In this document: one piece after another, positions 26,923 to 36,117 of the stretch
How the letters are laid out: each line of letters opens with the position of its first letter
Position numbering within the stretch: position 1 is the first letter of the stretch
Assembly: GCA_022360015.1 (NCBI GenBank)
Contig: JAKSDQ010000014.1
Coordinates: 1 to 64,000 of the forward strand
Reading direction: 5' to 3'
DNA: 64,000 nt
Source: Cytophagales bacterium
Lineage (GTDB): Bacteria; Bacteroidota; Bacteroidia; Cytophagales; Cyclobacteriaceae
Notes under the pieces: model-generated
What the model was told of the DNA's origin: nothing
Database searches by the model: none
The model's input: the letters and a program-made list of their open reading frames with translations, nothing else
Position numbers and translations under genes: made by a program

Positions 26923-27309
26923 ATGATTAAAGCCAAAATAGGGGACAGGGATACGATCTTTGAATTCTATGTAATTCCTCCACACCGGTCCAAATCAGAG
27001 TCCTTATTTTCAGCACTGATTTCCTCGTCAAAAGCGCTTCATACAGAATGCCAAACCAATGATCTCCTAATGACCTCGATGGTTTATGAATTCTCAAAAA
27101 ATATTAACTCCGAAGTGGTTTTATTTGAAGATCATATGACAACGAATTTTAATCTGCCTGAAGTCATATTTCGAAGAAGAAAGGAAAATGATGATGTGTT
27201 CGGAAAAAAAGATGAAGATGCCGGGGAATATGTTCTTGAAAAAAATGAAAAAATAGTGGCTATGGGTGGGTTTTTATTGCATTACAAGTTGCTTCAAGAA
27301 GTACGCTGA
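26923..27309 (+). pseudogene. Probable internally deleted GNAT acetyltransferase
   Basis: 128 codons. The body (CQTNDLLMTSMVYEF, INSEVVLFEDHMTT, then KIVAMGGFLLHY) fits a Bacteroidota GNAT-type family in which GG-x-LxHY starts the beta strand before the acetyl-CoA loop. Here HY is followed at once by KLLQEVR and a stop. The acetyl-CoA motif A (RxxGxG) and the whole second half are missing, as if a segment between two LL/LLQEV regions had been deleted. My family reading is from memory; a genuine short protein is possible. The flanking 26652-26922 holds no clear gene. Confidence 0.45.
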
Positions 27310-27376
27310 TTAAAGGCGGGCTTAAAATTGCCGGGTATATGATTTCAGGAAATTTAAAGTGAACTGAAGACGGTGA

Positions 27377-28246
27377 TCAGCCGAGCCTTTCGTTCAAAAG
27401 GCTTACATAGTTTTTGGTGTCTTCCAACTCCGGGAAGTGTCCACAGTGATCGAATGAAATAATCTCACACCCTGGTAAATGTGTTCTGATGGATTGACTG
27501 TCTGTTTTCGTATGGGTAAAATCTTTGCTACCCCAAACCATTGTGGCCGGAACCCCGGTTACATTCAATTCAGAGTCACTGTCTTTACGCAATCCCTGAA
27601 CTAATCCTGACAAACAAAAGCAGCCCCCATTATTCAAAGCATGTAAGGCCCTTTCTTTATAATCAGAAACATCCGCTCCTTTTGGCAGTGCATATTTATA
27701 CCAACTCCTGGCAAATTTCTTTTCTAAAAACGAGTTGGCTAATTGTCCAATAACCGGAAGTGTCAAAACTGACGGTATTGTATTTGCCGCCCAATTTCGC
27801 ATAGCATGCATAGACGGAGTTTGCGCTAAGAATAAATGGTTAAACCGCTCAGGTGCTTTTTCTATGGCTTTAATAGCGTAAAAGCCATTGGAACAGGAAA
27901 GTGAAAGGGCCGCTTTGTCCACTTTTAGTATATCCATCAAGTTTAAGAGTAAGTCAGCAGACTTGTGCAGTGAGTAATCATACTGTGAGGAAGGGTAGGA
28001 AAAGCCAAAGCCTGGAAACTCAAAACAGATTACCCTGAACCTGGTAGCAAGTCCTTTGATCAATTCCTCATGATGTTCAATCACATTGGGTCCGTCAGGA
28101 ACGTTTATAATAACTGGCTTATAGCCTTGCGTATCAAGTACCCGTAGGTTTCCATAATCTGTTTCTACCAGTTTCACCTGAGCCCCCTGATTGGCCGGAA
28201 CTCTTTTGAAACCCATTCTGAAAGTATCTATAAAATTTCCGGCCAT
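27377..28246 (-). CDS. Alpha/beta hydrolase
   Basis: 289 residues, no signal peptide. Oxyanion region NVPDGPN and the F-E-F-P-G-FGFSYPS strand are present. The nucleophile elbow reads LSCSNGFYA, so the Ser in S-C-S-N-G replaces the usual GxSxG context, a tolerated variant. The acid/His part is VWGSKDFTHTKT and the terminal DHCGHFPELED. A general serine hydrolase or esterase; substrate unknown. Isolated gene. Confidence 0.82.
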   Translation of the reverse strand: MAGNFIDTFRMGFKRVPANQGAQVKLVETDYGNLRVLDTQGYKPVIINVPDGPNVIEHHEELIKGLATRFRVICFEFPGFGFSYPSSQYDYSLHKSADLLLNLMDILKVDKAALSLSCSNGFYAIKAIEKAPERFNHLFLAQTPSMHAMRNWAANTIPSVLTLPVIGQLANSFLEKKFARSWYKYALPKGADVSDYKERALHALNNGGCFCLSGLVQGLRKDSDSELNVTGVPATMVWGSKDFTHTKTDSQSIRTHLPGCEIISFDHCGHFPELEDTKNYVSLLNERLG

Positions 28247-28642
28247 TTCTTCCTGCTATTTGTTTGCTACGTTATTAAAAATACGATGATGGTAATACTT
28301 TCTAAGATAAGTAATTATCCTTTGCGATGGATTAATTCAGGGCATTAAACTTCAAACACCTAAGTTGATTGAGAATGTTTTATAATGACATTACCTGGTA
28401 GTCTACTGACTGGCCGTCCGTTTGTCCGGCCCTCTGGTCTTGGCTTAATTATCATTCAACCGGCAATTAATCATGCTAAGGTGGCGCTTCATCTGGTTTT
28501 CAATCATAAATTTTGACTCAAAAATAAATCATCCGGCATAAATTTGGCGTGGGTGGCAAATGTTTATTTTTCCAAAAGGATTAAACGCTAAAACACTGAT
28601 CAAGTATTGATCCAAAATCACCTTAATCTCCGACTGATTATT
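28247..28642. other. Non-coding gap before the M3 peptidase
   Basis: About 400 bp between divergently transcribed genes. Apart from a short GGCCG/CGGCC hairpin near 28410-28430 I see no gene, repeat or RNA motif here. Confidence 0.5.
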
Positions 28643-28650
28643 TATTTTTG
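28643..28650 (+). promoter_or_regulatory. -7 promoter box of the M3 peptidase gene
   Basis: TATTTTTG matches TAnnTTTG exactly. It is 15 bp before an ATG at 28665 and 36 bp before the ATG at 28686; the second gives a normal leader and supports that start. No clear -33 element. Confidence 0.5.
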
Positions 28651-28685
28651 TAACCCATAAGCAAATGAAGGAACACAACAAAGTT

Positions 28686-30731
28686 ATGAATCCACTACTG
28701 GCACCATTTAATACCCCTTTTAATACAGTCCCTTTTTCAAAGATAAAAGAGGCGCACTATTTACCAGCCATCAAAGAGGCGATTAAAATAGCGAAGGAGG
28801 AGATAGAAGAGATTAAATCCAACAGCGAAGCGCCGTCATTTGAAAATACCATCGAGGCACTGGAATCTGCCGGTGGTTTATTGAATAAGGTTTCTGATAT
28901 TTTCTTCAACATCAACTCGGCAGAAACCAACGATGAAATACAAAAGCTGGCACAAGAGATCTCACCATTATTATCGGCTTACAGCAATGATATTCAGTTA
29001 GATGAGCAGTTGTTTGCCCGGGTAAAAGCGGTTTATGATCAGAAGGACGGGCTAACCCTTACCGTCGAGCGTGCTACCTTATTGGATAAAGCCTATAAAG
29101 GTTTTGTAAGAAACGGCGCCCTGCTGGAAGACGGTGATAAGGAACGGTTACGCGAAATTGACAAGGAACTGGCCGGGCTCTCCTTGAAATTCGGGGAGCA
29201 TGTTTTGGCAGAAACCAATGCCTATACATTGGTACTGGACAATGAAGAAGATCTGAAAGGACTGCCTGAAAGTGCAGTGGAAGCTGCAGCACAGACCGCG
29301 CAGGAGAAAGGACATGATGGGAAATGGGTGATTACGCTGGATCATCCGAGCTATGGCCCCTTTCTGACCTACGCTGATAACCGTAAGCTAAGGGAAAAAA
29401 TGTTTTTAGCCTTCAGCCGCAGAGCTTTTGGCAAAGATAAAAATGACAATCGCGACATCGTTTTAAAAATGGTTGCCTTAAGAAAGGAAAGAGCCAATTT
29501 ACTGGGTTATAAAACCCATGCAGATTTTGTATTGGAACGGCGTATGGCTGAAAGCCCGGACAAAGTATTCGATTTTTTGAATAACCTGCTCAATCAGGCG
29601 CAGCCAGTAGCCAGGGAAGAGTTACAAGAGCTGACGGACTATGCCAGGCAAAACAGAGGGCCCGATCCTTTACAGCGTTGGGACTTCGCCTATTATGCAG
29701 AAAAATTGAAAAAGGAAAAATTTTCGATAGAAGATGAATTACTTAAACCTTATTTTAAACTTGAAAATGTAGTCGACGGGGTATTTCAGGTTTCCAATAA
29801 ATTATACGGGCTCAATTTCAGAGAAAGGAATGATATCGACAAATATCATCCGGATGTAGTTACATACGAAGTGACGGATGAAAACGGGGAACATGTGGCA
29901 ATTTTTTACGCAGATTTTTTCCCCAGAGCAGGCAAAAGGAACGGCGCCTGGATGACGGCTTTTCAGGGACAATTCAAGAAACCGGAAAAAGCGCAAAGGC
30001 CCCACGCGTCAATTGTTTGTAATTTTACCAAACCGACACCCAGCAAACCCTCACTGCTAACCTTCAATGAGGTCACTACTTTATTTCATGAATTTGGCCA
30101 TGCCTTACACGGAATGCTCGCCAATGGGCATTATGAAAGCTTATCTGGCACCCATGTATACTGGGATTTTGTGGAACTGCCATCACAGATACTGGAAAAC
30201 TGGTGTTATGAAAAGGAATGCCTTGATTTATTTGCCCGACACTATGAAACCGGGGAAAAGATCCCGGAAGAATATGTGCAGAGAATCAAAGACAGCGCCA
30301 ACTTCAACGAAGGTTTGGCAACAATCAGACAATTAAGCTTTGCATTGCTGGACATGGCCTGGCATACTACCGAGCCGGAAACAATCAAAGATGTCGCTGA
30401 TTTTGAAAGGGAAACCCTGGATGCCACCAATTTGTTTCCTAAGGTAGACGGAATCAACATGAGTTGTGCTTTTGGCCATATTTTTCAGGGAGGTTATTCA
30501 TCAGGTTATTACAGCTACAAATGGGCCGAAGTACTGGACGCTGACGCTTTTGAGTTTTTTAAAGAAAAAGGCATCTTTAATCGCGAGGTGGCTGATCTGT
30601 TTAAAAAACATATCCTTTCTGCCGGTGGCAGTGAGCACCCGATGATTTTGTACAAACGTTTCAGGGGTAAAGAACCCTCACCACAGGCGCTCTTAAGGCG
30701 GGCTGGCATTTTAAAGGATAAAGTCGCTTAG
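28686..30731 (+). CDS. M3-family oligopeptidase (oligopeptidase A / Dcp type)
   Basis: 681 residues from the ATG at 28686 (MNPLLAPFNTPFNTVPFSKI), the typical start for the group. Cytoplasmic zinc metallopeptidase that finishes the breakdown of peptides. The zinc site is HEFGH, H468-E469-F-G-H472, in TLFHEFGHALHGML, and the third ligand region is WDFVELPSQILENW. Length is normal. A GNAT gene follows 32 bp downstream and may be cotranscribed. Confidence 0.93.
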   Translation: MNPLLAPFNTPFNTVPFSKIKEAHYLPAIKEAIKIAKEEIEEIKSNSEAPSFENTIEALESAGGLLNKVSDIFFNINSAETNDEIQKLAQEISPLLSAYSNDIQLDEQLFARVKAVYDQKDGLTLTVERATLLDKAYKGFVRNGALLEDGDKERLREIDKELAGLSLKFGEHVLAETNAYTLVLDNEEDLKGLPESAVEAAAQTAQEKGHDGKWVITLDHPSYGPFLTYADNRKLREKMFLAFSRRAFGKDKNDNRDIVLKMVALRKERANLLGYKTHADFVLERRMAESPDKVFDFLNNLLNQAQPVAREELQELTDYARQNRGPDPLQRWDFAYYAEKLKKEKFSIEDELLKPYFKLENVVDGVFQVSNKLYGLNFRERNDIDKYHPDVVTYEVTDENGEHVAIFYADFFPRAGKRNGAWMTAFQGQFKKPEKAQRPHASIVCNFTKPTPSKPSLLTFNEVTTLFHEFGHALHGMLANGHYESLSGTHVYWDFVELPSQILENWCYEKECLDLFARHYETGEKIPEEYVQRIKDSANFNEGLATIRQLSFALLDMAWHTTEPETIKDVADFERETLDATNLFPKVDGINMSCAFGHIFQGGYSSGYYSYKWAEVLDADAFEFFKEKGIFNREVADLFKKHILSAGGSEHPMILYKRFRGKEPSPQALLRRAGILKDKVA

Positions 30732-30763
30732 AAAAATTAAAATCTTTATCAGGAAATCCGGAT

Positions 30764-31204
30764 ATGGCTGACATCATCATAAAACCAGGGTCCATAGAGG
30801 AAGTGGTACGAGTCTCTATGCAGATTCCCGAGTTCCATGAGCCCTATCGGCACAATGAGTATCAAAAGCGGTTACATAATATTCCCCATTTAATCGCCAT
30901 GGCTTATGTTGAAAATAAACCCATAGGCTTTAAGGTAGGGTACCAAAAAGAACACGACGGTTCATTTTATAGTTGGATGGGCGGAATATTACCAGATTTC
31001 AGAAGGATGGGTGTTGCACGGCAACTGGCTGATTACCAGGAAGCCTGGGCCAGAGAAAAAGGGTATACCAAAGTCAAAATGAAGACCAGAAACCGTTTAA
31101 GACCCATGCTTTACTTTGCGCTGGGCAATGGTTTTAATATCACAAAAGTGGATGAGGCGGAATCTGTAGCTGAAAACCGGATACACCTGGAAAAACGGCT
31201 CTGA
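30764..31204 (+). CDS. GNAT-family N-acetyltransferase
   Basis: 146 residues. The acetyl-CoA loop lies in GGILPDFRRMGVARQLADYQ (RRMGVA in place of RxxGxG/A), followed by AREKGYTKVKMKTRNRLRPM and the Asn/Tyr-containing end ALGNGFNITK. The small-molecule or protein substrate is unknown. It follows the M3 peptidase closely; a functional link is not established. Confidence 0.85.
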   Translation: MADIIIKPGSIEEVVRVSMQIPEFHEPYRHNEYQKRLHNIPHLIAMAYVENKPIGFKVGYQKEHDGSFYSWMGGILPDFRRMGVARQLADYQEAWAREKGYTKVKMKTRNRLRPMLYFALGNGFNITKVDEAESVAENRIHLEKRL

Positions 31205-31362
31205 GGCTCAATTGAAATCATTTCAGGTATACAATAGGTAGGCAAGTTTAAAATCGCGGCAGAAAATTGATATGATTTGTGGTGAATTTTTATAATTTGC
31301 AATTTTTATTTTGCGTGACGCAATGAATTCGGACCTATTTTTCATCAATATTCTTTTCAAAC

Positions 31363-32709
31363 ATGGCCAAATCAAGAGGTGAATTCAGCTCGACTTTCGG
31401 GTTTGTTATGGCGGCGGCAGGTTCCGCCATAGGTTTAGGAAACATCTGGGGGTTTCCTACACAAACCGCACAAAACGGCGGAGCTGCTTTCGTTTTAGTA
31501 TATTTAGTACTTGCCTTTTTTATTGGCTACCCCCTGTTGATGGCAGAATTTGTCATAGGCCGGCATGCCAGATCAAACCCTGTAGGGGCTTACCGCTCTA
31601 TTGCAGGAGGCAAAACTTTCGTTCCGGCAGGTTATTTTGGAATTATTGTTGCAGGACTCATCCTTAGTTTCTATTCAATTTTAGCAGGGTGGATGGTGGC
31701 ACACGCTGTAGAACCTTTTTTTAAATTAATAGGAGCGGATCATCTCGCAGCCTGGGTGGTAGACCAAAGCAATATTACCAGAAACATTTTGTTTACATCC
31801 TTATTTTACGTATTGACAATTGGTATCATCATCGGTGGCGTGAAAAGCGGGATTGAAAAGTGGTCTTCCCGCCTGATGCCGACACTCATATTTATGATGA
31901 TTTTACTGACCATCTATGTACTCACATTGGATGGGGCCAGCGATGGTCTGGAAGTTTATTTGCTACCTGACTTCAACAAAATAACCGATCCGCAGTTAAT
32001 CCTAAGTGCTTTGGGGCAATCTTTCTTTTCCTTATCCCTGGGAGTAGGCACGATGTTGGTCTACGGTTCTTATATTGCCAATAAGGAAAACCTGGTATAC
32101 CTGGGGGTGTTTGTGACCCTTGCAGATATTGCCATTGCTTTTTTAGCAGGCTTGTTGATCATTCCAGCTATGTACGTAGCTGCCAATGCAGGAACAGAAA
32201 TTTTTGACCCGGCTGGCAATCTGATTTCAGGACCTACCCTTGTCTTCCAGGTATTGCCCGAGTTGTTTAACTCTATGGGCCCTGTGGGAATTCCTGTCGC
32301 CCTGGTGTTTTTTGTGTTGATGAGTATCGCCGCCTTAACCTCTTCCATCTCCATGCTGGAGGTGCCGGTGTCCTATGCGGTGGATACCAGAAACTTACAA
32401 AGGCAACACTCGACCTGGGTAATCGGAGGTGTTTTCTGGATTATTAGTATTATTTTGGTAGCAAATTTCGAAACCTTGTTTGGGATGGTGGTAAGCTTTA
32501 CCACTCAATACAGTCAACCCCTCCTGGGTTTGATAATATGCATTTTCATTGGCTGGGTAATGAATAGAAATAGTATCCTTGAAGAACTGAAAAAAGGTAG
32601 CCCCACTGTCGCAGACTCAATTTTTATGAAGGTATGGCCGGTTTTTGTGAAGGTAATTTCTCCATTGCTGATCATACTGGTATTCCTGCAGTCTCTGAAT
32701 GTTTTTTAA
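31363..32709 (+). CDS. Sodium-dependent transporter, NSS (LeuT-like) family
   Basis: 448 residues with about 11 membrane helices, the usual bacterial count. The helix-1 signature GSAIGLGNIWGFPTQTAQNG matches the Na+/substrate site of LeuT-type carriers, and QSFFSLSLGVGTMLVYGSY corresponds to helix 6. Likely imports an amino acid with Na+. No substrate can be assigned by eye. Monocistronic; a REP-like palindrome begins 17 bp after the stop. Confidence 0.92.
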   Translation: MAKSRGEFSSTFGFVMAAAGSAIGLGNIWGFPTQTAQNGGAAFVLVYLVLAFFIGYPLLMAEFVIGRHARSNPVGAYRSIAGGKTFVPAGYFGIIVAGLILSFYSILAGWMVAHAVEPFFKLIGADHLAAWVVDQSNITRNILFTSLFYVLTIGIIIGGVKSGIEKWSSRLMPTLIFMMILLTIYVLTLDGASDGLEVYLLPDFNKITDPQLILSALGQSFFSLSLGVGTMLVYGSYIANKENLVYLGVFVTLADIAIAFLAGLLIIPAMYVAANAGTEIFDPAGNLISGPTLVFQVLPELFNSMGPVGIPVALVFFVLMSIAALTSSISMLEVPVSYAVDTRNLQRQHSTWVIGGVFWIISIILVANFETLFGMVVSFTTQYSQPLLGLIICIFIGWVMNRNSILEELKKGSPTVADSIFMKVWPVFVKVISPLLIILVFLQSLNVF

Positions 32710-32725
32710 AACCGGCTTTGAGTCT

Positions 32726-32830
32726 CTTTGTGTCTTGGTGCCTTCGCGGTGAAAAATGGCTAACCACGAAGGCACCAGGACAAAAAGGGTTTTGTCGAGA
32801 ACATAACGCAACAGCCACGGGACGCTGGTG
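32726..32830. repeat. REP-like palindrome with conserved tail, copy 2
   Basis: Palindrome 32726-32787 (arms of 25 bp, 22 matching, core CTTGGTGCCTTCG) followed by the tail TTTTGTCGAGAACAT...GCAACAGCCACGGGACGCTGG. It sits between convergent genes, where it could also act as a terminator. Confidence 0.82.
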
Positions 32831-32889
32831 TACTTCACGAATTGAAGGGCACAAACCGGACGTGACGTGGGTGTTGAGCTATTTTCTTA

Positions 32890-33480
32890 TCACACGCCCT
32901 CGGCCTCTACTTCCTGCACTTCAGGAACCATTCTTTTCAAAAGATTTTCAATTCCGGCCTTCAGGGTAACCATGGAAGAAGGACAGCCACTGCAGGAACC
33001 TTGCAGCAAGACTTTGACAGTTCCGTCCACATAAGAATGAAAACTGATGGCCCCCCCATCCTGCTCTACTGCCGGCCTGATATAATCATCCAGTATGGAT
33101 TTAATTTTCTTTTCAATATCCGTTTCCTCCTCGACATTCTCAGCGACTGCTTCTTTATAATTATCTGAAAGCACTGGCTTCCCTGCCTGAAGATAATTCT
33201 TAATCAGGTTTTTTATGTCATTCTGAATTTCTATCCATTCGACATCACCTGATTTGGTAACCGTCACAAAATTGCTCATGTAAAAGACCCGCTCTACATG
33301 ATCGAGCTTAAATATCTCCGCAGCCAGTGGGGCCTCAACCGCACTTTCTGCCGTTGGAAAATCATAGCTTTTCCCTTCCGGAACTATCATAAAATTCACC
33401 ACAAATTTCAAAGAATTGGGATTTGGATTAGCTTCCAGGTATAAATTGACTATGTTATTTTCTGAATTCGTATTTTCCAT
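32890..33480 (-). CDS. NfuA/NifU-type iron-sulfur scaffold protein
   Basis: 196 residues with two domains. The N-terminal Nfu domain is residues ~10-95 (PNPNSLKFVVNF); the C-terminal NifU domain is ~120-190 with the cluster-binding pair C163-x-x-C166 in GSCSGCPSSM. Such proteins carry Fe-S clusters to client enzymes. In this window plausible clients are RimO, QueG and the Cys-rich GMC enzyme. It follows the symporter by 80 bp in the same direction. Confidence 0.92.
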   Translation of the reverse strand: MENTNSENNIVNLYLEANPNPNSLKFVVNFMIVPEGKSYDFPTAESAVEAPLAAEIFKLDHVERVFYMSNFVTVTKSGDVEWIEIQNDIKNLIKNYLQAGKPVLSDNYKEAVAENVEEETDIEKKIKSILDDYIRPAVEQDGGAISFHSYVDGTVKVLLQGSCSGCPSSMVTLKAGIENLLKRMVPEVQEVEAEGV

Positions 33481-33560
33481 GTCATACTATTTTAATGGAA
33501 ACAAAGTTACAACAAAATAGTTCAAACAAGGATAACTTTACAACCTAATCGACAAAATTA

Positions 33561-35033
33561 TCAATCCTGTTTTATGGCTGCCGCTTCCAATTCCTCTTCC
33601 GGAGCAGGGCCGGCGGTTTTTGTATCATCCATAGTAAGTTCACCCTCCGAACTGGCTACCAAGGTAGCTACTGTAGCATCACCGGTTACGTTGACTACGG
33701 TCCGGCACATATCAAGAATTCTATCCACCGGAAAAACTATGGCAATCCATGCCGGATTCAAACCTACGGACTCCAGCACTAAAATCATCATGATTAAGCC
33801 GGCACTTGGAACCGCTGCCGACCCGATCGAAGCGAGGGTGGCAGTAAGGACGATCACAAGCTGCTGCGAAATGCTTAAATCCACCATGTGAAGCTGTGCA
33901 AGAAAAACTACAGCCACCGCCTGGTATAAACTGGTACCATCCATATTCACAGTCGCACCGATGGGTAAGACAAAACTGGCAGTTTCTTCAGGCACCTTTA
34001 AATTTTCCTCCACACACTCCATAGTAACCGGAAGTGTAGCCACACTGGAACTGGTAGAAAAAGCCAGCAACTGGGCGGGACTAAGACTTTTGAAAAACTT
34101 CTTATAGGTCATTCCTTTTACAAAAAACCGCATAACAGTCGGATAAAAAGCGAACACCATAAAAGCTAACCCGGTTACCAAAACAATTGAATAGGAACTG
34201 AGTGCTTTGAAGATCTCAAGCACCCTCAAAGGATCATCCCCGGCCATGCGGGATACCGTCCCGGCGAGCAAGGCAAATACAAAAAACGGCGCAGCTTCCA
34301 TTACAATGTGTACCATTTTCAGAAATACCTCATTAATGCTCGCAACCAGTTTTCTTACGGGCTCGGTAGTTTCTTTAGGCAGGGTTATAATGGTGATTCC
34401 GAAAAATATTGCAAAAAAGATCACCTGAAGCATGAGGCTGTTGTTGTTAAGCGAGAAAAATATGTTACTGGGAATCATATCCACTATAAACTGCAAGGGG
34501 CCCTGTTCTTTTTTAGCCCAAGCGGAAGACATTTTGTTGGTTAAATCCTGATCTACTATAGCCTCTTTGCTTCTTTCGGCAACTTTAGCCACCCGGTCTC
34601 TCATTGACTCATCACAGGTCAGACAGGTTTCATCCAGTATGGCTACATGCTCATTATTACTCACCCAAAGCTCATATTCAATCCGATTGTCAATTCTTTG
34701 CTCTTTATCGATATAGGTACCCGGTTGACTTGCATTAACCATTAACAATCCAACACCTACCGCTGTGATTGTTGTAGTTAAATAGATGACCAGCGTTTTC
34801 GCACCCATCCTGCCAATTTTTGTCACATCTGACAACCCTGAAATCCCGTCGATGATAGAGAAAAGTACCAACGGGACCGCTATTAATTTTAAAAGATTAA
34901 TAAAAATTGTTCCGAAAGGGTCGATCCAGTCCAGTGTAAACTTACTCCATCCCAAAGAACTGGAAAACAAGGCCCAGATTACACCTAATATCAACCCAAT
35001 GATGATTTTCCAATGCAGTGCAAGCTTTTTCAT
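33561..35033 (-). CDS. Dicarboxylate/amino acid:cation symporter (DAACS) with large external loop
   Basis: 490 residues. GltP/DctA-type fold with the hairpin Ser-rich motif STSSSVATLPVTMEC and the NMDGTSLYQ motif in helix 7, then the VPSAGLIMM hairpin. Likely takes up Glu, Asp or C4-dicarboxylates with H+ or Na+. Residues ~105-180, between helices 3 and 4, form an unusually long polar loop containing C137-L-T-C140. The C-terminus is acidic. Directly follows aroC (start one base after its stop). Confidence 0.9.
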   Translation of the reverse strand: MKKLALHWKIIIGLILGVIWALFSSSLGWSKFTLDWIDPFGTIFINLLKLIAVPLVLFSIIDGISGLSDVTKIGRMGAKTLVIYLTTTITAVGVGLLMVNASQPGTYIDKEQRIDNRIEYELWVSNNEHVAILDETCLTCDESMRDRVAKVAERSKEAIVDQDLTNKMSSAWAKKEQGPLQFIVDMIPSNIFFSLNNNSLMLQVIFFAIFFGITIITLPKETTEPVRKLVASINEVFLKMVHIVMEAAPFFVFALLAGTVSRMAGDDPLRVLEIFKALSSYSIVLVTGLAFMVFAFYPTVMRFFVKGMTYKKFFKSLSPAQLLAFSTSSSVATLPVTMECVEENLKVPEETASFVLPIGATVNMDGTSLYQAVAVVFLAQLHMVDLSISQQLVIVLTATLASIGSAAVPSAGLIMMILVLESVGLNPAWIAIVFPVDRILDMCRTVVNVTGDATVATLVASSEGELTMDDTKTAGPAPEEELEAAAIKQD

Positions 35034-36113
35034 TTATGCTAGTTTTGTAGTTAGGTTCACAAGAAAATGATCTGTGATGACCAAAGCTGCCATGGCCTCA
35101 ACGATGGGCACGGCTCTTGGTACTACACAAGGATCATGCCTGCCTTTACCTGAGACTACGGTTTTTTCTCCTTTGATATCGATACTCTCCTGGTCATTCA
35201 TAATGGTGGCCACCGGTTTAAAAGCAACATTAAAATAGATATCTTCGCCGTTGCTTATACCTCCCTGGATACCTCCTGAGTAGTTGGTTTTAGTTTTGAT
35301 CTTTCCATCTTTGTTAATGATAACATCATTATGCTGTGAACCTTTCATGCTTACCCCTGCAAATCCACTCCCATATTCAAAGCCCTTAACAGCATTGATA
35401 CCCATCATGGCCTTTGCCAAATCCGCGTGTAGTTTGTCAAATACCGGCTCTCCGAGTCCCGCAGGTACACCTTGTATTACGCAGGTAACCACACCACCTA
35501 TGGTATCCCTTTCTTTACGTGTATTATCGATAAGGGTTATCATCCTTTGTGCCATGTCCTCGTCCGGGCAACGCACAATGTTATTTTCGGTGTTGGCCAA
35601 ATCCAGTTCCTGATAGGACTTATCCAACTTTAAGTCCCCTACCTGAGACACATAAGCGTTGATATGAATAGCTTTAACATCCAGGTATATTTTGGCAATG
35701 GCTCCGGCGGCTACGCGGGCGGCCGTTTCCCTGGCAGAACTTCTACCACCGCCCCTGTAATCCCTGATGCCATACTTTTCATGGTAGGTATAATCAGCAT
35801 GTGATGGCCTGAACTTCTCCGCTATGTGTGAATAGTCCTTGCTTTTGGCATCTTCGTTCCAGATCAGTATGTGTATCGGAGTGCCCGTAGCCTTTCCTTC
35901 AAATATACCCGACAAAATCTGCATTTCATCTTTTTCCTTCCGTTGAGTGGTAATTTTGGATTGTCCTGGCTTACGCCTTGCCAACTCCTTTTGAATAAAT
36001 GCTTCATCAAGCTGTAAGCCTGCCGGGCAACCGTCTATGATTACTCCGATGGCTTTACCATGAGATTCACCAAAAGTGGTGATCTTAAACTTTGTACCAA
36101 AGGTGTTCCCCAT
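35034..36113 (-). CDS. aroC: Chorismate synthase
   Basis: 359 residues. Converts EPSP to chorismate with reduced FMN, the last step of the shikimate route. Signatures: [20 protein letters not shown] at the N-terminus, [38 protein letters not shown] and the final [17 protein letters not shown]. Intact, normal length. It lies four bases after batD and abuts the symporter gene, so all three are probably one transcript. Confidence 0.97.
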   Translation of the reverse strand: MGNTFGTKFKITTFGESHGKAIGVIIDGCPAGLQLDEAFIQKELARRKPGQSKITTQRKEKDEMQILSGIFEGKATGTPIHILIWNEDAKSKDYSHIAEKFRPSHADYTYHEKYGIRDYRGGGRSSARETAARVAAGAIAKIYLDVKAIHINAYVSQVGDLKLDKSYQELDLANTENNIVRCPDEDMAQRMITLIDNTRKERDTIGGVVTCVIQGVPAGLGEPVFDKLHADLAKAMMGINAVKGFEYGSGFAGVSMKGSQHNDVIINKDGKIKTKTNYSGGIQGGISNGEDIYFNVAFKPVATIMNDQESIDIKGEKTVVSGKGRHDPCVVPRAVPIVEAMAALVITDHFLVNLTTKLA

Positions 36114-36117
36114 GAAA

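Noticed and set aside
26731-26985. 84-codon minus-strand frame between the GMC gene and the GNAT remnant
   Set aside because: Overlaps the better-supported plus-strand frame; no family features seen.
32634-32969. 111-codon plus-strand frame over the REP-like element
   Set aside because: It spans the end of the transporter, the palindrome and antisense nfu sequence; not a gene.
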